Source: Pseudomonadota bacterium (GTDB taxonomy: Bacteria; Pseudomonadota; Gammaproteobacteria; Steroidobacterales; Steroidobacteraceae). From it: 32,908 nt of DNA. The notes under the pieces are model-generated. The model had not been told where the DNA came from. It made no database searches and worked only from the letters and a program-made list of their open reading frames with translations. The position numbers and the translations under genes were made by a program. Shown here in pieces: positions 11,167 through 19,876 of the stretch (the stretch's first letter is position 1; every line of letters begins with the position of its first letter). The stretch spans positions 1-32,908 of the forward strand of contig JAFEDT010000015.1 of assembly GCA_018241445.1 (NCBI GenBank). The letters are read 5' to 3'.

Positions 11167-12137
11167 TCGCCGAGTGCGATCACGGCCACGTTGCGATGCC
11201 CCTGCGACTGCAGTGCGCGTGCAGCCCGCCAGGCGCGCACGCCGCTACGGCAGCACAGTACCACCCTTGGGGCGGCGGGCAGGGTGAGGCGCGCGCCCTC
11301 CAGTTCCTCCACCGCTACGCGCAGGGCCGCCGGGAAGGGTGACACCGGCGTCTCCTCCCGGCTGCGCAGGTCGATGACGATATCGGTCACCGAGACTTCC
11401 GACGGGGCGATGAAGGCGAGCGGCGAACCCGGAGCCTCGCTGGCATTGGCGAACGAGAATCCGCCGACGTGCAGGCTGCGCAGGTCCAGCGACAGCATCC
11501 GGCCGAGAAAGCCGGGCTGCCAGTCCAGCAGCAGGCCGAGGGTCAGGTGGGCCTGCAAGGCCCCGATCACGGCCACGGCGGTGCCCAGGACGCCCGACTG
11601 GGCGCACGAACCGGCGCTGCGTGGCATGTCCGGGAACACCGCACGGTAGCTGGGACCCGTGCCGCAGAACGCCCCCACGTAGCCGGCGAGTCCCACCACG
11701 GAGGCACTCACCAGCGGGGTTCGGGTCCGTGCGCAGGCATCGCTGAGGATGTAGGTCACGGCGAAGCTGTCCGCGGCGTCGATCACCACGTCGGCGGGCA
11801 ACACCAGCTGCACCGCGTTTGCGGCCGTGAGCCGCTGCTCGCGGACGTCCACCCGCACCAGCGGGTTGAGGGCCAGCAGCGCGCGGCGCGCTGCCTGAAC
11901 CTTCAGCTCGCCGATGTCGCTCATGCGGTACAGCGGCTGACGATGCAGGTTCGATTCCTCCACGCGGTCGTGATCGACCACCACCAGGCGCCCGACCCCG
12001 GCGGCCGCAAGATACGGCAGCACCACGCAGCCCAGGCCCCCGGCGCCGACCACGGCGACACTCGCCTGCTGCAGCCGCTGCTGTCCGACCGCCCCCACCT
12101 CGGCCAACACGCTCTGACGCTCGTAACGCCCGCTCAT
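11163..12137 (-). CDS. thiF: ThiF-type adenylyltransferase fused to a rhodanese domain
   Basis: 324 residues. The N-terminal E1-like domain (about 1-240) would adenylate the C-terminal Gly-Gly of ThiS. It has RYERQSVL, the nucleotide loop GAGGLG (31-36), HRQPLY and the DAADS motif. The C-terminal 60-70 residues are a rhodanese-like module with the loop CCRSGVRA; Cys296 would carry the persulfide. One polypeptide could therefore activate ThiS and deliver sulfur. The zinc ligands of ThiF/MoeB appear lost: the usual CYxC reads SYRA and the usual second CPxC is absent (FSFANA there), while SCAQSGVLG is kept. In a thi operon ThiF is the best call, but MoeB or MoeZ function cannot be excluded. Confidence 0.88.
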   Translation of the reverse strand: MSGRYERQSVLAEVGAVGQQRLQQASVAVVGAGGLGCVVLPYLAAAGVGRLVVVDHDRVEESNLHRQPLYRMSDIGELKVQAARRALLALNPLVRVDVREQRLTAANAVQLVLPADVVIDAADSFAVTYILSDACARTRTPLVSASVVGLAGYVGAFCGTGPSYRAVFPDMPRSAGSCAQSGVLGTAVAVIGALQAHLTLGLLLDWQPGFLGRMLSLDLRSLHVGGFSFANASEAPGSPLAFIAPSEVSVTDIVIDLRSREETPVSPFPAALRVAVEELEGARLTLPAAPRVVLCCRSGVRAWRAARALQSQGHRNVAVIALGE

Positions 12138-12156
12138 GACTCACTCCTCCGCTGCG

Positions 12157-12759
12157 TCAGGCTGCCGCCGCCACCCGCAGCCACTCGCGCGCCCGCACTT
12201 CCGGTTGCGCCGCCCGCACGATGTCAGTCACCACCGCGGCCACATCCGCGCCGGCGGCGAATACGCCCGGCAGGCGCTCCAGCGTCAGCCCGCCGATGGC
12301 GACCAGCGGCAACGCGCCGATACGGCGCTTCCATTCCCCGATACGATCCAGTCCCTGCGCAGGCCAGGGCATCACCTTCAGCAGCGTGGGATAAATGGGT
12401 CCGAGCGCCACGTAGTCGGGCGCGAGATCCAAAGCCCGCTGCAGCTCGGACGAATCATGGGTGCTGATGCCGAGGCGCACGCCAGCGCGTCGCAGGGCGC
12501 CGATGTCCGCGCCGTCGAGGTCACCCTGGCCCAGGTGCACGAAGTCGCAGCCGCAGTCCAGCGCCAGCTGCCAGTAGTCGTTGACCACGAGCTGCGCCCC
12601 GGCGGCCTTGCAACAGGTCTGTGCGCGGCGGATTTCCGCCGCTACCGCTGCGGGTGGCCACTCCTTGATGCGCAGTTGCACCAGCCGCACACCCAGTGGC
12701 ACCAGCCGCTCTACCCACGCGGCGCTGTCGACAATCGGGTAGACCGCCGGCAGGCGCAT
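12157..12759 (-). CDS. thiE: Thiamine-phosphate synthase
   Basis: 200 residues from the ATG at 12759, whose A overlaps the thiG stop (TGATG). ThiE joins HMP pyrophosphate and thiazole phosphate to thiamine phosphate. The TIM-barrel signatures are visible: VQLRIKE (27-33), VVNDYWQLALDCGCDFVHLGQ, LGISTHDSSE (97-106), YVALGPIYPT (117-126) and VAIGGLTLE. The frame is open upstream across thiG, but that longer version would have no ThiE homology. A 19-nt gap separates it from thiF. Confidence 0.94.
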   Translation of the reverse strand: MRLPAVYPIVDSAAWVERLVPLGVRLVQLRIKEWPPAAVAAEIRRAQTCCKAAGAQLVVNDYWQLALDCGCDFVHLGQGDLDGADIGALRRAGVRLGISTHDSSELQRALDLAPDYVALGPIYPTLLKVMPWPAQGLDRIGEWKRRIGALPLVAIGGLTLERLPGVFAAGADVAAVVTDIVRAAQPEVRAREWLRVAAAA

Positions 12760-13535
12760 CAGCCGCGAAACGCCGTCCCCGGCAGCGGCGTCGAGGGCGT
12801 GGCGAGATCGCGCGGCTCGATGGGTCCCGCGGCACGTGCGGCCTGCCCCGCCTCCACCGCCTGGGCGAATGCGGCCGCCATGCGCACCGGGTCGCCGGCC
12901 TGCGCCACCGCGGTGTTGAGCAGCACGGCATCGAAGCCCATTTCCATCACCCGCGCTGCGTGCGAGGGCACGCCGAGACCTGCGTCGATGATCATCGGCA
13001 CCTCGGGAAAGTGCGCCCGCAGCGCCGCCAGGCCGTGGGGATTGTTCAGGCCGCGACCCGAGCCGATGGGCGCACCCCAGGGCATCAGCACCCGGCAACC
13101 CGCCGCCAGCAGCCGCTCGGCGACCACCAGGTCCTCGGTGGTATAGGGGAACACTTCGAATCCCTGGGCAACCAGGGTGGCTGCGGCCTCGACCAGGCCA
13201 AAGACATCCGGCTGCAGTGTGTCATCCTCTCCAATGACTTCCAGCTTGATCCAGGGTGTTCCGAACACCTCGCGCGCCATCAGGGCAGTCGTAACCGCCT
13301 CGCGTGCCGTATGGCAACCGGCGGTGTTGGGCAGCACGCGCACACCGAGGTCGCGGATCAGGGCCCAGAAGCTCTGCCCGGCGCGCTCGGCGCCCGACTC
13401 GCGCCGCAGCGCCACGGTAACGACCTGTGCGCCACTGGCGCGCACCGCGGCACTCAGCACTGCCGGAGACGGATAACGCGCCGTACCCAGCAGCAGGCGC
13501 GAGCGCAACTCGACGCCGTAGACGGTGAGCATCAT
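12759..13535 (-). CDS. thiG: Thiazole synthase
   Basis: 258 residues, family length. ThiG forms the thiazole phosphate carboxylate from deoxyxylulose phosphate, dehydroglycine and the ThiS thiocarboxylate. Lys97 in PWIKLEV is the Schiff-base lysine. Further motifs are [36 protein letters not shown] and [12 protein letters not shown]. The ATG overlaps the thiS stop by 4 nt, consistent with 1:1 coupling to its sulfur carrier. The C-terminal Pro/Thr tail is unremarkable. Confidence 0.96.
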   Translation of the reverse strand: MMLTVYGVELRSRLLLGTARYPSPAVLSAAVRASGAQVVTVALRRESGAERAGQSFWALIRDLGVRVLPNTAGCHTAREAVTTALMAREVFGTPWIKLEVIGEDDTLQPDVFGLVEAAATLVAQGFEVFPYTTEDLVVAERLLAAGCRVLMPWGAPIGSGRGLNNPHGLAALRAHFPEVPMIIDAGLGVPSHAARVMEMGFDAVLLNTAVAQAGDPVRMAAAFAQAVEAGQAARAAGPIEPRDLATPSTPLPGTAFRG

Positions 13536-13738
13536 CCGCCCTGCATGGGAGCCAGGACCTCGATACGATCGCCCTCGGTGACCGGCGTGCGCGTGCGGGC
13601 CGTGGCGGCCACGAACTCGCCGTTGACCGCCGTGCTCACGATGCTATCGCCGTAACCGAAATCACACAGGGCCGCACCCAGGTCGGCGGCCCCGGTTTCA
13701 CGCCAGGCGCCGTTGACGAGGACTCGGGTCGTCTTCAT
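13532..13738 (-). CDS. thiS: Sulfur carrier protein
   Basis: 68 residues, beta-grasp size, ending in MQGG: the Gly-Gly terminus that ThiF adenylates and that becomes the thiocarboxylate used by ThiG. VNGEF and the [11 protein letters not shown] end are typical. Its first 41 nt lie inside the 3' end of thiO in another frame, an unusually deep overlap for this operon. The ATG at 13738 keeps the first beta strand ([13 protein letters not shown]), so a later start is unlikely. Confidence 0.93.
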   Translation of the reverse strand: MKTTRVLVNGAWRETGAADLGAALCDFGYGDSIVSTAVNGEFVAATARTRTPVTEGDRIEVLAPMQGG

Positions 13739-14723
13739 CCATCACCTCCGGGAAGTAAGTGCCTTCCAACACCGCCTGCACCGCCCGCCGCGCCAACGAT
13801 GGGGCCAGCAGGAAGCCATGCCGGTACAGTCCATTGACGTACAGGGTGCCATCGCGCCAGCGCAGGCGCGGCTGGTTGTCGGGGAACGCCGGGCGTGCCG
13901 CCGCGCCCACTTCCAGCAGCCCGGCTTCACCGAATGCCGGGTGTACGGCGTAGGCAGCCGAAAGCAGTTCCAGCACCGAGCGCGCGCTCACGCTGGTGTC
14001 ATCGCTCTCGATCATCGTGGCCCCCACCATGCAGGTGCCATCGGCACGGGGCACGACGTACACCGGCATGCGCGGATGCAACACACGTACCGGGCGGGTG
14101 ATCAGCGGCTCACGTGGACGCAGGATCAGCATTTCGCCCTTGACGCCACGCAGGTCGCCGAGTGTCGTGCGCGCCGCAAGCCCGGTGCAGTCCACCAGCA
14201 CCCGTCCGGACAACTGCGCGGAGGACGGGCTGGCGCCGAACGACAGCGTCACGCCCAGCTCCCGCAGCCGCCGCCGCAGGACGTCGCAGGCCGCGCGCGG
14301 ATCCAGGTGGCCCTCGTCGGGGAAGTACAGGCCGGCGGCAAAGCGCTGCGCCAGTTGCGGCTCCAGCGCCGCGATGGCTGGTGCATCCACGCGCCGGTAG
14401 TTACGGGTGCGGCGCGCAAACTGCACCAGCTCCGCGGTATCGCGCGCGTGCGCTACCACCAGCGTGCCGCGCAACGCGGTGCCGGGGAAGTGCTCCTGCC
14501 ACCACGACAGGCCCTCCGCGCCCAGCAGCGCCACCCGTTCCCCGCAACTCTCGCGCTCGCACCACGGCGCGAGCATGCCCCCGGCAAACCAGGAACACTG
14601 TTGTGGCCGGGGTGCACTGCCCTCGGCGGCGCGCTCGAGCACCACCACGTCGACTGCGCGCCTGGCAAACTCGAGCGCGCAGGCAAGCCCCGCAACACCA
14701 GCACCCAGGATCGCGACGCGCAT
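13698..14723 (-). CDS. thiO: Glycine oxidase
   Basis: 341 residues. ThiO oxidises glycine to dehydroglycine (iminoacetate) with oxygen, the aerobic alternative to ThiH for thiazole formation. The N-terminal FAD-binding motif GAGVAGLACALEF (7-19) is followed by VVLERA. The C-terminus has the DAO-type second FAD contact (DGTLYVNGLYRHGFLLAP). The C-terminal tail (about the last 14 residues) overlaps thiS by 41 nt. It starts 2 nt after the thiC stop. The presence of ThiO rather than ThiH points to an oxygen-using host. Confidence 0.93.
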   Translation of the reverse strand: MRVAILGAGVAGLACALEFARRAVDVVVLERAAEGSAPRPQQCSWFAGGMLAPWCERESCGERVALLGAEGLSWWQEHFPGTALRGTLVVAHARDTAELVQFARRTRNYRRVDAPAIAALEPQLAQRFAAGLYFPDEGHLDPRAACDVLRRRLRELGVTLSFGASPSSAQLSGRVLVDCTGLAARTTLGDLRGVKGEMLILRPREPLITRPVRVLHPRMPVYVVPRADGTCMVGATMIESDDTSVSARSVLELLSAAYAVHPAFGEAGLLEVGAAARPAFPDNQPRLRWRDGTLYVNGLYRHGFLLAPSLARRAVQAVLEGTYFPEVMDEDDPSPRQRRLA

Positions 14724-14725
14724 CC

Positions 14726-16698
<1,973 letters not shown>

Positions 16699-16706
16699 TT
16701 CAATTG

Positions 16707-16853
16707 GCTGAAATTGCCTGCGGCAATTTCAGCAGACGTCACTTCGACTACCGCCGCCAAAAGGCGTGACTTTTGGCGGCTGGGCCCTGCCAAGACCCAC
16801 GGTGCAATTTTGGCAGACATCACTTCGACTACCGCCAATATCTTAACAGATAT
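16707..16853. repeat. Non-coding cluster of hairpins around a repeated 33-bp core
   Basis: Two direct repeats (16723-16755 and 16804-16836) match at 30 of 33 bases and share the invariant core TCACTTCGACTACCGCC. Inverted repeats flank each core: a 12-bp perfect stem with a 3-nt loop (16707-16718/16722-16733), an 11-bp perfect stem (16753-16763/16770-16780), a 7-bp stem (16787-16793/16810-16816) and a 6-bp stem (16838-16843/16848-16853). Two of the three mismatches between the repeats fall in a stem arm and are matched by changes in the partner arm. The cluster lies between the thiC riboswitch and a divergent transporter gene. No protein can be supported here. Confidence 0.8.
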
Positions 16854-16942
16854 GGACCGGGTGCACCCCGACACCGGGGAAGCGGCTACGATTCACTCCC
16901 GCGACCGGCCGCGACGGCGGGCAGGCTCAAGGAGATCCGGCA

Positions 16943-17368
16943 ATGGCTTCCTGGCAGGTGTGGGCACTCATGGCCGCCGCATTCGCGGCGCTGACGGCGA
17001 TCTTCGCCAAGGTTGGCGTGGCGCAGATCAATCCGGATGCCGCCACCCTGATCCGTACCGCGGTGGTCCTGCTGCTGATGCTGGCCATCGTCGTCGGCAC
17101 ACACCAGTTCACGGCCGTCACGAGTGCATCGGGACGCACCTGGCTGTTCCTGGTGCTGTCGGGCCTGGCCACCGGGGCGTCGTGGTGGTGTTACTTCCGC
17201 GCGCTGCACCTCGGCGACGCGGTACGCGTGGCGCCGCTGGACAAACTCAGTGTTGTGCTGGTGGCGATCTTCGGCTGGGGTTTTCTCGGCGAGAAGCTGG
17301 GCCCGGTCAACTGGCTGGGCGTGCTGATGATCGCCACGGGGGCGTGGTTTGTGACACTGCGGGCGTGA
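16943..17368 (+). CDS. EamA/DMT-superfamily small transporter
   Basis: 141 residues with CAAGGAGA about 10 nt upstream of the ATG. It is one EamA unit (four to five membrane helices) instead of the usual two fused units (about 300 residues), so it likely works as a dimer. Landmarks are AALTAIFAKVGVAQINPDAATLIRT at the start and GASWWCYFRALHLGDAVRVAPLDKLSVV, then LGEKLGPVNWLGVLMIATGA at the end, all typical of single-domain EamA proteins. The substrate is unknown. It converges on the KGG-protein gene with a 10-nt gap. Confidence 0.88.
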   Translation: MASWQVWALMAAAFAALTAIFAKVGVAQINPDAATLIRTAVVLLLMLAIVVGTHQFTAVTSASGRTWLFLVLSGLATGASWWCYFRALHLGDAVRVAPLDKLSVVLVAIFGWGFLGEKLGPVNWLGVLMIATGAWFVTLRA

Positions 17369-17378
17369 GAGGACGGGC

Positions 17379-17780
17379 TCAGCCGCGGTGTGTGCCGCCG
17401 TGGCCCGCGTGCCCGCCCTTGCGGCCGGCGGCTGCGGCGAGATCGCGGTGTTGGAAGAACGCGCGCTTGTCCTCCGGCACACTGTGGCCGCCCTTGCGGC
17501 CGGCGGTGACGGCGAGGTCGTGGTTCTGGGAGAAGCTGCGCTTGGGCCCGGGCACACTCTGACCGCCCTTACGGCCGGCTTCCACGGCCAGCTGGCGATT
17601 AAGGAAGAAGCTGCGCTTCTCGTGTGGAACGGCCTTGCCACCGAGACTGGCGATCTGCCTCTGGCGCTCTGCATTCATCGATGCAAAACCACGCGGTGCC
17701 TGTTGCGCCATGAGCGGCGCTGCCTGAGGAGCCTGGCTGCGATGAGTCTGAGGCGCCACGCTGCGGGTTGTCTGAGCCAT
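17379..17780 (-). CDS. KGG-repeat stress-induced protein (YciG-like)
   Basis: 133 residues from the ATG at 17780, chosen for its GGAGGG site; later in-frame ATGs at 17711 and 17678 are possible. The N-terminus is a low-complexity Gln/Ala/Pro tail. It leads into RGFASMNAERQRQIASLGGKA, the usual opening of KGG (Pfam stress-induced bacterial acidophilic repeat) proteins. Then come three near-copies of a roughly 25-residue unit with the form AGRKGG-x-SVP-xx-KR-x-F. The protein is small, highly hydrophilic and rich in Gly, Lys, Arg and His. Relatives such as E. coli YciG and fungal Con-10 are made under stress, but the molecular role is unknown. The ribosome binding site is buried in a hairpin (separate entry). 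Confidence 0.85.
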   Translation of the reverse strand: MAQTTRSVAPQTHRSQAPQAAPLMAQQAPRGFASMNAERQRQIASLGGKAVPHEKRSFFLNRQLAVEAGRKGGQSVPGPKRSFSQNHDLAVTAGRKGGHSVPEDKRAFFQHRDLAAAAGRKGGHAGHGGTHRG

Positions 17781-17783
17781 GCT

Positions 17784-17811
17784 GCCCTCCGCGATGCGGG
17801 CCGCGGAGGGC
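17784..17811 (-). promoter_or_regulatory. Hairpin sequestering the ribosome binding site of the KGG gene
   Basis: On the minus strand the leader folds as a perfect 10-bp stem: 17811-17802 pairs with 17793-17784 around an 8-nt loop. The 3' arm is CGCGGAGGGC and contains the Shine-Dalgarno GGAGGG; the ATG (17780) begins 3 nt after the stem. All ten pairs are Watson-Crick and nine are G-C. As drawn, ribosome access needs the stem opened, for example by heat, a protein or a trans-acting RNA. The same stem could instead be a terminator remnant, but there is no T-run. Confidence 0.7.
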
Positions 17812-17841
17812 CCGCTCAGCCACAGCATACGCCTGATGCGA

Positions 17842-18900
17842 TCAGGGGGTAATCCGGTCGATCACCAGCGGCAGTGCCGTTGCGTCACCGACGGTGGCAG
17901 TCAGCTCCCCGAAGGGGTCGCCGCGTGCGGCAACCGGCCCGCCGCCACGGGCAATGCGGGCCACGATCTGCACCCGCTGGCCCGCCACCAGCGCACGGCC
18001 CGGCACCATGGCATCGGCTGCGCTCAAGATCACGCTCTGCGGAAATTGGCTGGGCAGGCGTTTCACCGCCAACGGGGGACCTGGCTGCCCGGGGTTGCGG
18101 GCGAATACGAACAGGGGCGCATTGCCGAGGCTAGCCGCGACCCCCGGCGCCAGGCTCACGGTGATTCTGACCTGGGTTGCGCTGTCCGTACTGTGGTCCG
18201 GACCCGCCGGTGCCGCGACGGGGGCCGCCACCCCGGCGGGCCCCGCGGCAGCGCCACCTGCCTTCGCGGCCAGCCTGCTATCCAGGCCCTCGACCTGCTG
18301 CTCCAGGATCGGGCGGATGCTGTCCGGCGGGTTCATCTGCAACAGCCGTGCGAAGCGTTGGCGTGCCAGCGCCAGGTCTCCGCGCCGTTCCGCAAGGGTG
18401 GCGCCGAAGAACACGGCTCGCCCGGAATCCGGGCTCAGTTGCAGCGCACGATCGATCAGCTCTCCGGCGCGCCCGTCGAGCTGCGCAGGGTCCTGGGCGG
18501 CAAGTCCCTCGGCCTCGCCCAGCAGCGCCTCGGCGTTGCGGCCGCCACCTAACTGGTCGGCACGTTCAAAGGCGCGTACCGCCAGCGGGTACTCCTGCAG
18601 GACGAGGTACGACCTGCCGAGCATCAGCCAGCCGGCCAGATCATCGGGCTTGCGCTCCAGGCGCCGCGCCAGCCGTGACACCATGTTCTGTGGCGAGTCG
18701 GCGGCCGGCGTTCCCTGCCAGTGCCAGTTGCTCCACAGCAGGTACAGCAGGACCGAACCGGCGCCCAGCACCGCGGTAATGGACAGCGCGGTGACCGCGG
18801 CCGGCGCCGCTGTCGCGCCTGTGCGCCTCAGCAGTGGCACGGCGAGTGCTGTCACCGCGGCTGCCAGTAGTGCCGCGGCGAGCAGGACGAAGAACAGCAT
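17842..18900 (-). CDS. ccmI: Cytochrome c maturation TPR protein
   Basis: 352 residues from the ATG at 18900, which shares one base with the ccmH stop (TGATG). CcmI (CycH) chaperones apocytochrome c to the CcmF/H haem lyase. Two N-terminal membrane helices (about 2-23 and 35-56) flank a short Arg-containing cytoplasmic loop. A periplasmic TPR region follows (about 85-215; PDDLAGWLMLGRSYLVLQEY and similar). After an Ala/Pro linker comes a C-terminal beta-rich domain (TQVRITVSLAPG...) seen in other CcmI proteins. Last gene of the ccm run. Confidence 0.92.
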   Translation of the reverse strand: MLFFVLLAAALLAAAVTALAVPLLRRTGATAAPAAVTALSITAVLGAGSVLLYLLWSNWHWQGTPAADSPQNMVSRLARRLERKPDDLAGWLMLGRSYLVLQEYPLAVRAFERADQLGGGRNAEALLGEAEGLAAQDPAQLDGRAGELIDRALQLSPDSGRAVFFGATLAERRGDLALARQRFARLLQMNPPDSIRPILEQQVEGLDSRLAAKAGGAAAGPAGVAAPVAAPAGPDHSTDSATQVRITVSLAPGVAASLGNAPLFVFARNPGQPGPPLAVKRLPSQFPQSVILSAADAMVPGRALVAGQRVQIVARIARGGGPVAARGDPFGELTATVGDATALPLVIDRITP

Positions 18901-19343
18901 CAGGATTCGTCCACCGGCGCGGTGTCGCCGGCCACCAGCGCCGCGCGCTGACGGATGATACGCACCACCACCAGGGCGCCGAGCACCAGCAGCGCGGCAG
19001 GCGTGCCCCACAGCCAGGCGTTGCGCCACGAGTGGCGGGGACGAAACAGGATGAAGTCGCCATAGCGTGCCGACATCCAGTCGCGGATTTCGTCATCCGA
19101 TTTCCCGGCCTGCAGCAGTTCGCGCACCTGCCGGCGCAGATCCCCGGCGAGATCGACCGGCGAGTCGGCTATGGATTCGTTCTGGCATTGCATGCACCGC
19201 AGTTCATGCGTGAGCGCCACGTAGCGTGCCTGCAGCGCGGGATCGGAGAGTTCCACAGGATCGACGGCGAGGCTGGTATGCCAGCAGATCATCAGGATCG
19301 TGACGAAGCAGGCGGCGCGTTTGAAAGTAGCCTGTGCCAACAC
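18900..19343 (-). CDS. ccmH: Cytochrome c maturation thioredoxin-like reductant
   Basis: 147 residues with a GTG start whose G is the last base of the ccmG stop; the TTG one codon later is an alternative, since AAGGAAG lies very close to the GTG. CcmH keeps the CXXCH thiols of apocytochrome c reduced for haem attachment. The diagnostic LRCMQCQNESIADS holds the Cys pair C50/C53. A signal/anchor lies at 8-26 and a C-terminal membrane helix at about 108-128. This is the short form of CcmH; the TPR half is the separate gene downstream (ccmI). Confidence 0.94.
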   Translation of the reverse strand: MLAQATFKRAACFVTILMICWHTSLAVDPVELSDPALQARYVALTHELRCMQCQNESIADSPVDLAGDLRRQVRELLQAGKSDDEIRDWMSARYGDFILFRPRHSWRNAWLWGTPAALLVLGALVVVRIIRQRAALVAGDTAPVDES

Positions 19344-19876
19344 TAACTTCCTTGCCCGCCCCGCACCCGCGGCAGGATCTCGGCGTTGAAGGTTTGCGTG
19401 GTCAGCTCACCGATGTGCTTGTAGACCACGATACCCCGCGGGTTGACCAGGAAGGTCTCCGGCGCCCCATATACGCCCCAGTCGATGGCGGTGCGGCCGT
19501 CGCGGTCCACGGCGACGTGTTCGTAGGGATCTCCCAGCTGCTTGAGCCACTGGCGCGCGTCCGCGTCGGTGTCGCGCCAGTTCAGGCCGATGATGCCGAT
19601 CTGCCTGCCGTGCGCGATCGACAGGAGTGCTTCATGTTCGGCACGGCACGCCGCGCACCAGGTACCCCAGACATTCAGCAGGTACCAGCGCCCTTGCAGC
19701 GCGGCGGATTGCACAGTACGCGCCGGGTCCTGCAGGTCCGGCAGCGAGAATTGCGGCGCCGGCTTGCCGATCAGCGGCGAGCGGATGAGTCCCTTGTCCG
19801 GCGAATGCCGGATGCCCACCGCCAGCACCACCGCCAGCAGCGCGAAAACGCCCAACGGCAGCAGAAAGCGGTTCAC
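19343..19876 (-). CDS. ccmG: Periplasmic thiol:disulfide oxidoreductase
   Basis: 177 residues. CcmG (DsbE) reduces the CcmH/apocytochrome disulfide in the periplasm. An N-terminal membrane anchor (about 4-22) is followed by a thioredoxin fold with the active site WCAAC (C74, C77). GVYGAPETFLVN carries the cis-Pro region. The ATG overlaps the ccmF stop by 4 nt and the stop overlaps the ccmH start by 1 nt. Confidence 0.95.
   Translation of the reverse strand: MNRFLLPLGVFALLAVVLAVGIRHSPDKGLIRSPLIGKPAPQFSLPDLQDPARTVQSAALQGRWYLLNVWGTWCAACRAEHEALLSIAHGRQIGIIGLNWRDTDADARQWLKQLGDPYEHVAVDRDGRTAIDWGVYGAPETFLVNPRGIVVYKHIGELTTQTFNAEILPRVRGGQGS

Noticed and set aside
17832..17846. Terminator between the KGG gene and ccmI (CCTGAT-GCG-ATCAGG)
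   Set aside because: The stem is short, overlaps the ccmI stop and lacks a T-run on either strand.
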